NCBI RefSeq assembly: GCF_002234675.1
Contig: NC_019876.2
Coordinates: 23,107,871-23,171,870, forward strand
Direction: 5' to 3'
Source of the DNA: Oryzias latipes
Taxonomy: Eukaryota; Chordata; Actinopteri; Beloniformes; Adrianichthyidae
Length of the DNA stretch: 64,000 nt
Part shown: piece after piece, positions 10,731-20,520 of the stretch
How positions within the stretch are numbered: position 1 is the first letter of the stretch
How the letters are laid out: every line of letters begins with the position of its first letter
Program-made: the position numbers and the translations under genes
The notes under the pieces: model-generated
Databases searched by the model: none
The model's input: the letters and a program-made list of their open reading frames with translations, nothing else
Told to the model about the DNA's origin: nothing

Positions 10731-11169
10731 GATTACCAAGAGCTTCAACAAATGACTTCGAAGAAAGAAAATCAACGATATCAATTTAAAGGACAACCTT
10801 TTATTGAGTTCTTAGAAAAGCAGCGACTCAGGTTTCAACATTTGCCTGTTGAAAGTTAATAAGAGATGTTTAGCTAGGTCTGTAGGTGGCAAAAAATGAT
10901 TGGGTGTTGATGAAAGTTCAAAATCAGTAAGAAGAAAAATGTGTTTTTTGTCAGTCCCTTGTATTTCCATAAAAACAATGATTTCAAGTATTCTACTGAA
11001 ATGTCAGCAGAAGGTCACCACCTGTCCAGAAACATGGCGTGAACGTGGAAACATCTCGCTGGACCCACAACCTTCACAAGTAGCGTCAGCTCCCGTTAAT
11101 CACTCAACAAACGTCTCATTTGGTTCGCTTTTAAAAGACGCTGAAAGATTGGCCGTCGTCATGGCAGCT
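10731..11169. other. 3' flank of the uncharacterised gene
   Basis: Probably 3' untranslated and intergenic sequence. No AATAAA occurs soon after the stop; the first clear plus-strand one is at 11546-11551. No other coding sequence is supported. Confidence 0.4.
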
Positions 11170-12333
11170 TCAGCCCAATCCCACATCGAGTGACATCATG
11201 ACAATGAAGCCCAGGATGGCGGTCCAGGACGCCAGCCGCCCGTCTCCACTGGTAAAAAAAAAACAAAGGAAGGCTGAAATCATCCCCTTCTTCCATCTAA
11301 AACCCTTAGTGTTCACTTTGCTGACGTTTGTATGCATTTTTTAGTTTTCTGAGGTTTTTGCTGGTTTTACTTTCTGACTGATAGTTTCTTCCTGTAGATC
11401 CTGCAGCTGCAAGATATGCAGGAAGAAACCATCATCATCTCCCTCAGAGGCTTTAGAACAATCTTTTCTAACCGTGAGATCAAACAGTCTTCTTGCTTTC
11501 ATGATGTGATGTAGGCTGATGGACCTTCTGGTAAAATTGAACTTAAATAAAGAAATAAATGATGATGAATGGGACTTTTGTTTCACTCAAACATTCAACA
11601 GTTTGATCTCTTTTAACCCCCTCCCTCCTGAAAGACGCCCATTTTTCGGACTCACCTGAATTAAGCCTCTGGTATGATGTCATCCAGACCACATGTGTCA
11701 AACTCACGGCCCGGGGGCAAAATGTAGCCCTCCATGTCATTTTATGTGGCCCGCGAGAGCATACAAGTTTAAAATAAAAATAAAAAATTGGAGTATATTT
11801 ATTCACATTTAGGGGGAATCGGACTTGAAATATCAGATTGGGCTGCTATAACAAGTAAATGTATGTTGGTTTTTTTAATGCAACGGTAAATGTCACTTTA
11901 AAAAGTTATAATAAATAAATAAATGAGTAATTTAGCATTAAGGAGTAGTTGCGCTTATTTTTCATTACATTTAGTTACATGTATAAGTTATATCTGGCCC
12001 TTTGAGGACAGCCACTATCCTGATGTGGCCCTCGATGAAAATGAGTTTGACACCCCTGCCGTAGACCATACCTAGCGCGTATGGCAGCAATAGCTCTGCC
12101 AGGACCACGGCAAAGGCGCCCAGCAACCCGGCCACAGGTTAAACTATGCCTAGCTGCCCGTACCTGCAGGGGGAGGGCTAAAATCAGCTTGCAGTTGGCC
12201 TCTAATCAAGACAGGTGAGTGTTCCTTTTCCCACCAAAAGGCTGTCCAGGTTGAAACCCCGGATCCACGGAGCGGTAGGCTCACTGCTAAGCCTACTGGG
12301 AAATTCTGGATTCCGATGCCAATGGCCAAGTTC
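11170..12333 (-). pseudogene. slc39a11: SLC39A11 (ZIP11)-type zinc transporter, last three exons, pseudogene
   Basis: Three minus-strand exons with matching phases resemble the C-terminal half of the zinc transporter ZIP11. Exon A (12333-12235) gives [33 protein letters not shown]. Exon B (12163-11656) gives WYGQLGIV-stop-PVAGLLGAFAVVLAE, then LLLPYAL. It is broken by a hAT insertion (about 11693-12061), loses a few residues, and resumes as DDIIPEA-stop. Exon C (11248-11170) gives SGDGRLASWTAIL, FIVMMSLDVGLG and the stop. In-frame TAA codons lie at 12141-12139 and 11663-11661. The metal-site motif QNFPEG of the family reads QNFPVG, losing its glutamate. Intact ZIP11 moves zinc across membranes. 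Upstream exons are not seen; the region to the right is TE sequence. Family assignment is from memory of the conserved C-terminus, but the match is long. Confidence 0.8.
11693..12061 (+). mobile_element. hAT-type MITE inserted in the ZIP11 pseudogene exon
   Basis: Ends GTGTCAAACTCA (left) and GAGTTTGACACCCCTG (right) form inverted repeats. The flanks CAGACCAC (11685-11692) and TAGACCAT (12062-12069) are an 8-bp target duplication with two differences, as expected for hAT. Internal GGCCCTTTGAGGACAGCCAC matches copies near 50934 and, in reverse, 51800. Confidence 0.75.
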
Positions 12334-12404
12334 CTGAAACACAAAGTTCTGCTTCATCAACCCGGCCCGTTTTCTGTTCAATGGTACCATTTATTTATTT
12401 TGAT

Positions 12405-13130
12405 TAACTTTTTTTGTTTTTGTTTTTTTTAACTTGTCCTGTCCAACTGCTGGGCAGACAGGTGAGAACTGAGGGCCTCTTGTGTTGGACATATTTTACT
12501 TTAATAACAGGGGTTGTTAATCTGAATAAACCCCTTTGGTAATTGAGGCCAAACTTTATTCATTTCAATCATATTCGAAAATCTTTTGTGATGGACCAGA
12601 CGGAAAAGGAAAGGACGGAAGAAAAGAGAGGGATGTTAGAGAGGGGGCATAGGAGGGTGATAATAGGAGGGGGGGGGGACCATGAAGCAGCATAAAGCAA
12701 CAAGTTGCTGGTTGTTTATCATTACGGTAAGGTGATGTCCCTTCACCCTCCCCACCAAGGGGCACTAAATGTCTAAGGTGCGGTTAAAATTGGCGGGTAG
12801 GGCGCTGAGAGGACATCTGCTGCTTGCTGGCAGTGATGTCCAAGCACCCCCCCTACCAAGGGCCCTACATGTCTAAGGTGCAAATAAAACCGAGAGAGGG
12901 TGAGCCCATTCCATACGGCAACCCTGGGAGAGGGACCACTGCCAAATAGCTATATCAAGAAAGGGGTAAGTTGGGGACAGCTGGTAGACTGTCCCCCGGT
13001 GGTCAAACAGCTGTCCCCCAGCCCCCCCCCAGCATAGGGACCAGGTCCCCTCAGCCCAGGGGTCCCATCCCCCGACGCGCCGACACCCCAGGCCCAGCAT
13101 CACCCACCCTGCACAGAGAGAGAGGAGCCT
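12405..13130 (+). mobile_element. LINE head (5' region) fragment
   Basis: This repeats the head found at 1985-2350: AACTTGTCCTGTCCAAC, GGGCAGACAGGTGAGAAC, GAATAAACCCCTTTGG, and GCAGCATAAAGCAACAAGTT. It continues into C/G-rich sequence resembling the Pro-rich start of the frame at 2572. It stops abruptly at about 13130 where a gypsy integrase starts. No open coding sequence remains. Confidence 0.7.
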
Positions 13131-14765
13131 GGCTTGCATGCAGATGTCGACAAATACTGTAAGAGTTGCCCTCAGTGCCAGAAGATATCTATGAAAAGGT
13201 CAGTGAAAGCTCCGCTCCAGCCTCTTCCAATAATTGGGACTCCCTTCAAACGTTTGGGCATGGATGTTGTTGGCCCTGTAGAAAGAAGCAGAGCTGGAAA
13301 TCATTACATGCTGGTCATTACAGATTACGCAACAAAATACCCAGAAGTCTTTGCTTTGAAATGTGTCAAGGCAGAAGCTGTTGCATTCTCTCTGGTGCAC
13401 TTTTTCTCAAAAGTGGGTTTCCCTAAAGAAATTTTGGCAGACCAGGGGCCTCATTTATAAAACTTCGCATTTACGCCGTAAATGCTGCAGCCTCACAACC
13501 TCGGACCGTGGCCGAAATAAGAAAGAAAGGGTCGAGGCAAAAAAAACTTCTGGCGCTGCATCGCCAGAGTGTGTCTGCCACGGGGGGGGGGGGTACGACA
13601 CCGGAGCTGACCCCTCTTGATGACAGACTGGCGGCAATAATTGGGGAATCCCTTAAGTGGAGTGGTGACTGAGGCGCAGGGGGACACGACGCGCCAGATG
13701 CACCGGGTGACACACCCCCAAAAGCTCCTACAGTACGGCTCGAGGAAGTCGGAACCGGCTCATAAGCCAGCAAGTCTTCTTGCTGTCTAAAGATGCGTTC
13801 ACTCCGAATTCTTCCATTTGCCACATCTTCTAAGAGCGCAAGATCAGCCATTGTGCGTCATTACGCATTGTGATGGGGCATTTTATTTCCCTCCATTTAA
13901 TTACATCTGACAAGCTACAGATGTCGGTAATAATCGACGTGGAAAAGGGATATTGATCAGCGCAAATGTAATTTCTTGTTGCTTTCTGAATGGTTGAGAC
14001 ATACGCCATACATTGTTTTATCAAAAATAAAACAAAATAAAGGCATATGCATGAATACCATAATTCCGTAGCTTATGAAGAAATGTTTTACTATGAAAAC
14101 AACTTTCCCCAGTGGACAATTAATGCATCTCTCTCTATCTATCCATCTCTCTGTCTGATTGCACCTATATCTGCTCCGCCAGACGGACACATTGACGGGT
14201 TCTGTTAACTATATTATTTATGAGGATGAATTGCACAACATATTTCACTTTTCGTTTGCAAATAAGTGTTCATTTGAATTTCTGTTGTAATTTTCGTTTG
14301 ATTTTTTTTTTTTTATTTGTTTCACTGCTGATCGATCAAACGGGTGTTCGTGTAGGCTGTTAATTGTAAGACTTGCTTTGTAAAGTCTTCATGTAATTTC
14401 TGAGAGGCAGTATTATCATTTTCACTTTCACGTGTTTCTTCCATCTGCCGACGGTGTCGCCGTTTCTCATTTCACCCGTTTTTGTGCGTACGCCTGGGTC
14501 AGAGCTTGCGTGAAGGACCGCACATTTTCCTGTCACGTTTGCTTTTTATAAATCTCAACTATTGCGTAGAGAGTGGCGTACGCCTTCTTTTGTGCGTACG
14601 CAACGTTTATAAATGAGGCCCCAGGAGACTAACTTTATGTCTACACTGCTTATACAGGTTTACCAGCTCCTGGGCATAAAGAGTATTCGAACAACCCCCT
14701 ATCATTCACAGACAGACGGACTGACTGAGCGGTTTAACCAAACACTCAAGCAGATGCTCCGCTCT
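13131..14765 (+). mobile_element. Gypsy-type LTR retrotransposon integrase fragment, split by a Harbinger element
   Basis: Bases 13134-13446 encode the zinc-binding and catalytic start of a Ty3/gypsy integrase (KSCPQCQKISMKRSVKAPLQ, LGMDVVGPVERS, ITDYATKYPEVFAL, ILADQ); the two catalytic Asp residues are in MDVVG and ADQ. After a 1174-bp insertion the same frame resumes at 14621 (TNFMSTLLIQVYQLLGIKSI, RTTPYHSQTDGLTERFNQTL) with the catalytic Glu in ERFNQ. The insertion plus duplication adds 1179 bp, a multiple of three. Polymerase and LTRs are not seen. The fragment ends at about 14765 against an L1-like RT in the opposite direction. Confidence 0.85.
13447..14620 (-). mobile_element. Non-autonomous PIF/Harbinger element
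   Basis: Terminal inverted repeats begin GGGCCTCATTTATAAA at 13446 and end in the complement at 14620. CAG at both flanks (13443-13445 and 14622-14624 in the aligned reading) fits the 3-bp CWG target preference described for vertebrate Harbinger elements. On the minus strand, 13851 downward begins MADLALLEDVANGRIRSERI, similar to the start of HARBI1-like transposases, then degenerates, so this is a deletion derivative. Inner GCGTACGC motifs repeat near both ends. Confidence 0.75.
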
Positions 14766-15440
14766 GCATTACTGTTCAGTGGTAATAAAACAGACTTGTT
14801 CCAATTAATGGAGTAGTCTGATATAGAGGAGAATTTATTAATGATTGTTGTTGTTTCATTTACAGAATGTAAATGACTTAAAAACAGTAATATGTCATCT
14901 GCATAGAGGCTAATTTTATGATGGCTGTGTTTGTTTTTAATTCCTTTAATGCTCTCATTCTGTCCTATTGCTGCAGCTAAAGGCTCAATAAATATAGCAA
15001 ACAGAGAGGGGAAGAGTGGGCAACCCTGTCTTGTTCCTCTTCCGAGAAAGAACCTGTTGGAAGTCTGTTTATTAGTTCTAACTGATGCATTGGGGTTGTG
15101 ATATAATATTTTAATCCAATTGACGAATGATTCTCCAAACCCAAACTTATGGAGGGCAGCATCCAGCGATAGTATGGTCATTTCCTGGTTTTTAATGGTG
15201 GCAAAGTCAATTATATTAACAAGTCTGCGGAGATTGTCATCCGAGTGTCTGCCTTTGATGAATCCAGTTTGGTTGAAGTGAATTATGTGAAGAGTGATTT
15301 TTTCTATTCTCTGTGCTAGTGCTTTGCAGATAATTTTTACATCTGCATTGATTAAAGAAATAGGGCGATAGCTTGAAGGACTAGTGGGATCTTTGTCTGG
15401 TTTTAGAAGAAGAATTATGTTGGCTGAGTTCATGTTAGGT
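14766..15440 (-). mobile_element. L1-clade LINE reverse transcriptase fragment
   Basis: The minus-strand translation from 15433 reads ILLLKPDKDPTSPSSYRPIS, LINADVKIICKALAQRIEK, NQTGFIKGRHSDDNLRRLVN, GTRQGCPLFPSLFAIFIEPL and SLYADDILLFLS, the L1/Tx1-type RT with its YADD active site. The usual AFDRVxW block is missing after LSLDAALHKFGFGES, an internal deletion that removes a catalytic Asp. The frame runs into gypsy sequence at its 3' side. Dead fragment. Confidence 0.8.
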
Positions 15441-15458
15441 GGTAGTGATTGGCTTTCA

Positions 15459-15953
15459 TTTCAGTCAGACAACTCTTGCAGTAAGAATTATTTATTGGAC
15501 ATACTTAATTTTCCACATTCTTTAAGTTGGCATTCACATCTTTTCGTTTGGCATAAGGCTTCGTTCAATTCCATGAAAAATTTCCATAAAACTTTCGGGT
15601 AACAAAACCCCCCTTTATGGAGCCCACAGGTGGAAGCCGGGAAGGAGGGAGGGGCGAAGAATGAGCGCTGAAGGTAAGAAAGAGAATGAACAGCTGCGCA
15701 CCTGGGCTTAAATAGGACGCTGAGCAGGTGAGTTACTTGACTGAACCGCCCTAGGGTAAACACTGCAGCGAGTATCTGCCTGAAATACGACAAGTCGTCA
15801 TTTCAGTCAGACAACTCTTGCGGTGAGACATTTTTATTTAACATACTTAATTTTCCACATTCTTTAAGTTGGCATTCACATTTTTTCGTTTGGCATAAGG
15901 CTCCGTTCAATTCCATGAGAAATTTCCATAAAACTTTCGGGTAACAAAACCCC
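15459..15953 (+). repeat. Pair of about 150-bp direct repeats
   Basis: The segment starting TCATTTCAGTCAGACAACTC at about 15457 and ending near 15608 (ACTTTCGGGTAACAAAACCC) recurs at about 15800-15952 with few differences. The 190 bp between them include, on the minus strand, a TATA-like CCTATTTAAG at about 15706-15715. They could be a tandem duplication or short terminal repeats of an element. Confidence 0.75.
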
Positions 15954-16068
15954 CAACACCAAGATCATCCAGAAGAAGAAAAAATGTGAATGTATAATCA
16001 GTGTGTAATAAGATGAGGTGTGTTTTCGGCGGCATTCCATTTTCATTTCATTCCATTTTCCCGTATGA

Positions 16069-16215
16069 CTGCTATGTGTGACCCGGCATCATTGACCGTT
16101 TGGGCCCCTCCGTTCGAGTAAAGCGCCACGAAGGGGACATGCTATGTAGTGGATCTGCTATGTGTGACCCGGCACCATTGACCGTTGGGCCGCTCCCATT
16201 CGTGGAAACCACTAG
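16069..16215 (+). repeat. Twofold repeat of about 85 bp
   Basis: Two units share CTATGTGTGACCCGGCA, CATTGACCGTT and a GGGG/ACATGCTAT-type end; they differ by small changes. This kind of subrepeat is common in regulatory ends of retroelements, but that use here is inference. Confidence 0.7.
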
Positions 16216-16379
16216 GGGAACATACTATCTGAAAGAGAGAGGGAAAGAAATAAAAGGGGAGCCAACATAAGAATTACTCATACCTGATCTTTAGAACGTA
16301 AAGCTCACGTCCACAAAGCGCTGTGCGGAACTATAATTTAAACCGCCAAGAACAACCCGTATGAGACACTAACTTAACA

Positions 16380-16745
16380 TCCATTCCAATGCTTCCAATG
16401 GCGTATTATGACATGCTTAAGTAACAGCCATTATTCAAACTTCCATTAAACTAAGAACAAGCTTGATGGCCATAAACTTCTTCCATTTAGGCAACTATAT
16501 ATACATGAGCTTAAGTAACATCCATTATTTCGAAGCTCCCAACGACAGTACAACGAACGAGCTAATAGCCATACTTTTCTCCATTTGGCATACCAATTAT
16601 ACGCACTCAAGTAACATCCATTTAATTGAGGTTCCATCCAAATATTAAGAACTTGCTTCATTGGCATACTACAAACAAATGAGCTTAAGAACCAAATTCA
16701 AGCTCCAGCGCATACTATGATACAACTTAGAACATCCTAAATTTT
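16380..16745 (+). repeat. Degenerate tandem repeat, about 95-bp unit, about four copies
   Basis: Each unit holds a GAGCTTAAGTAACATCCATT-like core, followed by a GAAGCTCCC-like block, an A-rich section, and a TGGCATACT-like end. Copies begin near 16397, 16490, 16588 and 16663. Divergence between units is high, so the array is old. Confidence 0.55.
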
Positions 16746-19700
16746 GAGGCTTCCACCTGGCAATAATTTTCTTTTAACATCTATGATCGAAGGATTTACA
16801 TTCATTCTGCTGTTGACATTGATTGAGTGATTAATTCAGTCAGAAGTGTCATTGGAATGCAGAGGAGGTCCACCACCCCTTCACTTTCAGTGCAGCAATA
16901 GGTACGTTGAGCAGACATCGTTGCAGCACCAGATCAAGGAATGCAGGGGTGACATCATTTTCTGGAAATGGAGAAGCTGATCGGGGCGTAGGGGTTCGCA
17001 GGCTCAGGATGCGATGCATAGATAAAGACAAAGCAGTATTAGTCTTGACAAGAATATATAAATAACCCAGAAACTGATCAGTTTCAAAATGCTTGAGATA
17101 AATGAAATAACAGTGCTTTTAAAGAATAAATCTGAGAAAGTGAAATTTAGTAGACAGTTAAGGTACAGACCCATTGTGGATTTATCGCACCATAGAAACC
17201 ACCATAATAACAAATTCCAACAGTGAAATGATAGTGAAATATAGAACCTGCACGAAATCTTAACACCAATTTTTATATATACTCCAATGATAAGAAAAGT
17301 AACCTTTGACAGTTTCAGAGGGACGCATCTTCAGGAGGTCATCAAGGAGCAGGTGATGGGAAGAGTAGCCAAGGAGATTTGTAGATGAGGAAGGTCAACA
17401 TCCCACGTAGCATAGGATTACAGCTCGGCTGGATTTGATGCTTTGTATTTGATATTATTGGTTCTCAAATTTGTGGACAACAAAGTACAGACTACTGAAA
17501 TTTTAATTAGCCAAGGGCGTCTGGATACTGCAAAAGAGAACTTGAGAGCTATGAGGGATCATAAGTTTTGATAGTATTTTTGCTAAACTGTCCCTTAAGC
17601 ATTTAGAAGCGGATTATAACAAGCCTCTAAATGGGGAAGCATCTAGCAGAGTGTCATCTGCTTAAGCAAGGCAGATAGAAGACTGACTTGTGGACACAAG
17701 ATTTAACTCTTGAACTAAGCTTGAGAGCGCAAGGGATATATTTCCTACGGTCAGGGTAAAAACTGCTCATGGTGTCATTTAAACAGTAACCAAGTCAACC
17801 GATGACACATTACTATCATTCACTATTGAAACCGCCTTAAGATAATCTCCAAGGCTGAAATCTCTCACAACCGGACGACCCCTTAAAAACCATCAGAGCT
17901 GTGGATTCTGAAACACAAACACAAACCACTCTTAAATCCTTTTCCCCAAAACCAGAAGGCGCAGCCTCAGAAGAACAAGTGGAGGGAGCCTGAAGACACG
18001 ACAGTCATCATAACAAAACCACTCCAAGCATAGAGAGGGAAAGATCAAACGTAAAACACAAAAATCCAGAACAGGAACACGGGGCCCAGAATCGAACTAC
18101 CCAGAACAAGAACACAAGATGAACGGATGACCATAGGACCAAAGCCACAGCAAATGTCAGGTGGCCCAATCATTGAAAAATCATATTCAACCAAAATTTG
18201 AATAAACGACATGCTGCACAAAAGCTAGAGATGACATAATGGGGAGACAAGCATCAATGAACCATCCAGATCCATAGAAGAAAAATAAATCCGGACGGGT
18301 GGAGGACCATACAGTATAGACAACGTGGAAACCCAGATTTGAAAATAAATTTTTTTTCCACAGAGATTCAAAAGACCAGGGATCTGAGGAAATGTGGCCA
18401 CCGAGAAATCATCAATAACTCCCAAAATGAAGGGGGACCCATCGCCTATAAATATCCAGTACAGAGCTTCTGATAATAAAGTCGATGTTATGAGGACTGC
18501 CACGACAGCTGAAAGGTAAACTGACAAAACTTTGAGTGCCAACTGAATGCCAAGAGACGCCACTGAGAGGCATAGAGGCAGAACAGTGAGAACATCAGCG
18601 AAACGGTCATCCTCAGCCTTATATCGCGTTCGGAGGAAAATCGTGGAGACAGCATGGGGAGCTGAAGAAAATATATACTAATCCTGAAGGCGCATGAGGA
18701 ACCAGGCCACTGATGCCCAGAAAGATGAACTGCGAGGCGCTAACAGGTCCAGATCAAGTCACGTCAACCTGAACACTTCCTAGGGGCCACCTTCAGTGGC
18801 GGCTTTGAAAACGATGCCCCGGAAGAATCCATCACATAGCCCCCACAAACCTCCAAACCAAACCAGAGAGAGAGAATAACAAATTAACTGTCCAGCCGAG
18901 AAAACAAGGCCGCGACGAGACTGACACACTCACAAATGCGGCCGACTAAGTCCCTGAGGCCAGGGCAGGACCCACTGGGGTACACAGAGCGGGGAAAAAC
19001 AGGCGGAGAAGAACCAGATGCAGAACGTGCGAGGCAACAAACGAGGATCGCAGAGTGAATAAAAATGAGCCATAGACGCTGCAAAAGAGAGACCAAGCAT
19101 AGGGAAAATGTACACGGAGCAGAGACGGGTCCAAGAGAGACTAATTCACATTCTGACTAACCAGCAGCTCCAACAACGAAGAAAACAAACAGAAGAACCG
19201 CCATAATAAGAAAGCCAGCATCGAATTAAAGATAGTCAAGATTCACATTCAGCTCCCAAAGAACAAAACAGCAACAGAGAAAATGCTAAAAGCCATAACA
19301 AATTCAGCCAGCATGAGAAACCTGTCCAGACGAGGACCGCCAGCCTTCACAACAACAGAAAAAACCCCACAACCCCTGAAACAATAACTGGACGACGCAG
19401 AACTATACAGCAGAAAAATGAATCAGAAGTGCATCATGAAGTGGACCATGAGTCCAAAAACTAAAATTCCCAGGGTCCTTACGGGCATGACGTCACCGAT
19501 GACCTAAGTAAACAGGAAGCAAGAACTTAGCCTTAGAAATATGACACGGGAAAAGAACCGCATGCCGCTCACCATAGAAATTCGGCTGACCACGGCAGAC
19601 GAGAAGACCTGGACTGCTCCTGATCGGGGGCCACGGACATCCCGAACTCCCCCTGCAGATGCACGCGCCCGCGGCGAAACGAATGCGCTGGGTGCCGTCA

Positions 19701-19756
19701 GCCGCCCGCTGATCGCCGCAAAAGGAGAGTAGACGCGGCGAAACGAAAACCCCACA

Positions 19757-20265
19757 TCCTGCCTCTGGCTCATCTCTGGCTCGTCTCTCCTCTGTACCTG
19801 ACCGAGTACCTTGCCTCTACTACTGCTCCTACATCTGGCTGTGGATCCTGTCTACGGCTCGACTGGCGCCCCCGGCCGTCCCCCCAACTGCGGCTGGATA
19901 AAGATCATTTGCTGGACTTTAAATATGTAGTTGTAGAGTTAGATTTTATAGAATCCTTCTCTATTAGTTCTGGTAAATCGCCTGTCCGTCCTGGATCCCT
20001 CCTTCATGTGGACACCCCTGAGGTTTCTTCGTTTTTTCCGGAATCCGTTTTTTTAGGAGTTTTTCCTTTTCGCGAAGGAGGGTCTAAGGGCAGGAATGCC
20101 AGTATAGCTTAGTCAGTTTATTCAATTTAGTACTCTCCTATTGAATTCTATTTATTCACGATCCTTTTGATATTATGTTTTAACTTTTTCAATTACCAAC
20201 ACAAGGCCCATGGAGACGACTGTTGTTGTGAATTTGGGCTATACAAATAAAATTGAATTGAATTG
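19757..20265 (+). mobile_element. LINE-type 3' end with (GAATT)n tail
   Basis: The segment contains CGCCTGTCCGTCCTGGATCC, GAGGTTTCTTCGTTTTTTCC and ends GGGCTATACAAATAAAATTG followed by repeated AATTG units, a 3' end common in fish genomes. A minus-strand relative is at about 32340-32610. No coding sequence is left. Confidence 0.7.
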
Positions 20266-20520
20266 AAATGAAACGAGGCCTCGTTTTGTCACCACTTGTC
20301 GAGCACATTGACAGTCTGTCAGTGGTTGAACGGTTTGACGAGCGATTTAAACAGAATGGATGCAACAGTTTATTCTGGCAATATAACAGACGGAAAAACG
20401 GTTGAAAGTGTGGCTTCATTGTTGTGATGGAAATCGTGGCTCTTCTTAAAGATTCAGCTGTTTTGGATCAGCTCACTAAAAAGAGCCTCTTTCGGCTCCC
20501 AAACGCCTCTTTAGGGTTTT
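20266..20520. mobile_element. hAT-like terminal fragment
   Basis: The GAGCCTCTTTCGGCTCCCAA sequence near 20491 resembles the self-complementary ends of fish hAT elements. The preceding 200 bp are non-coding. A 14-bp palindrome AACGAGGCCTCGTT sits at the left edge (about 20273-20286). The other end is not identified. Confidence 0.4.

Larger units (their letters stand above)
15954..19755. other. Unexplained 3.8 kb block, probably a decayed mobile element
   Basis: No convincing protein is encoded on either strand. The plus strand is strongly enriched in A over T and in A/G over much of 17,500-19,400. It contains a twofold repeat of about 85 bp (16069-16215, with CTATGTGTGACCCGGCA in both units) and a degenerate repeat of about 95 bp (16380-16745). 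Short minus-strand frames at 18225-18563 and 18884-19096 are hydrophobic and match no family I know. A G/C-rich stretch is at 19540-19740. The surrounding DNA is wholly TE-derived, so this is probably another element or several. Confidence 0.4.

Noticed and set aside
18225-18563. Hydrophobic minus-strand frame that could be a membrane protein
   Set aside because: Its hydrophobicity follows from the T-rich minus strand; no conserved pattern and no splice context.
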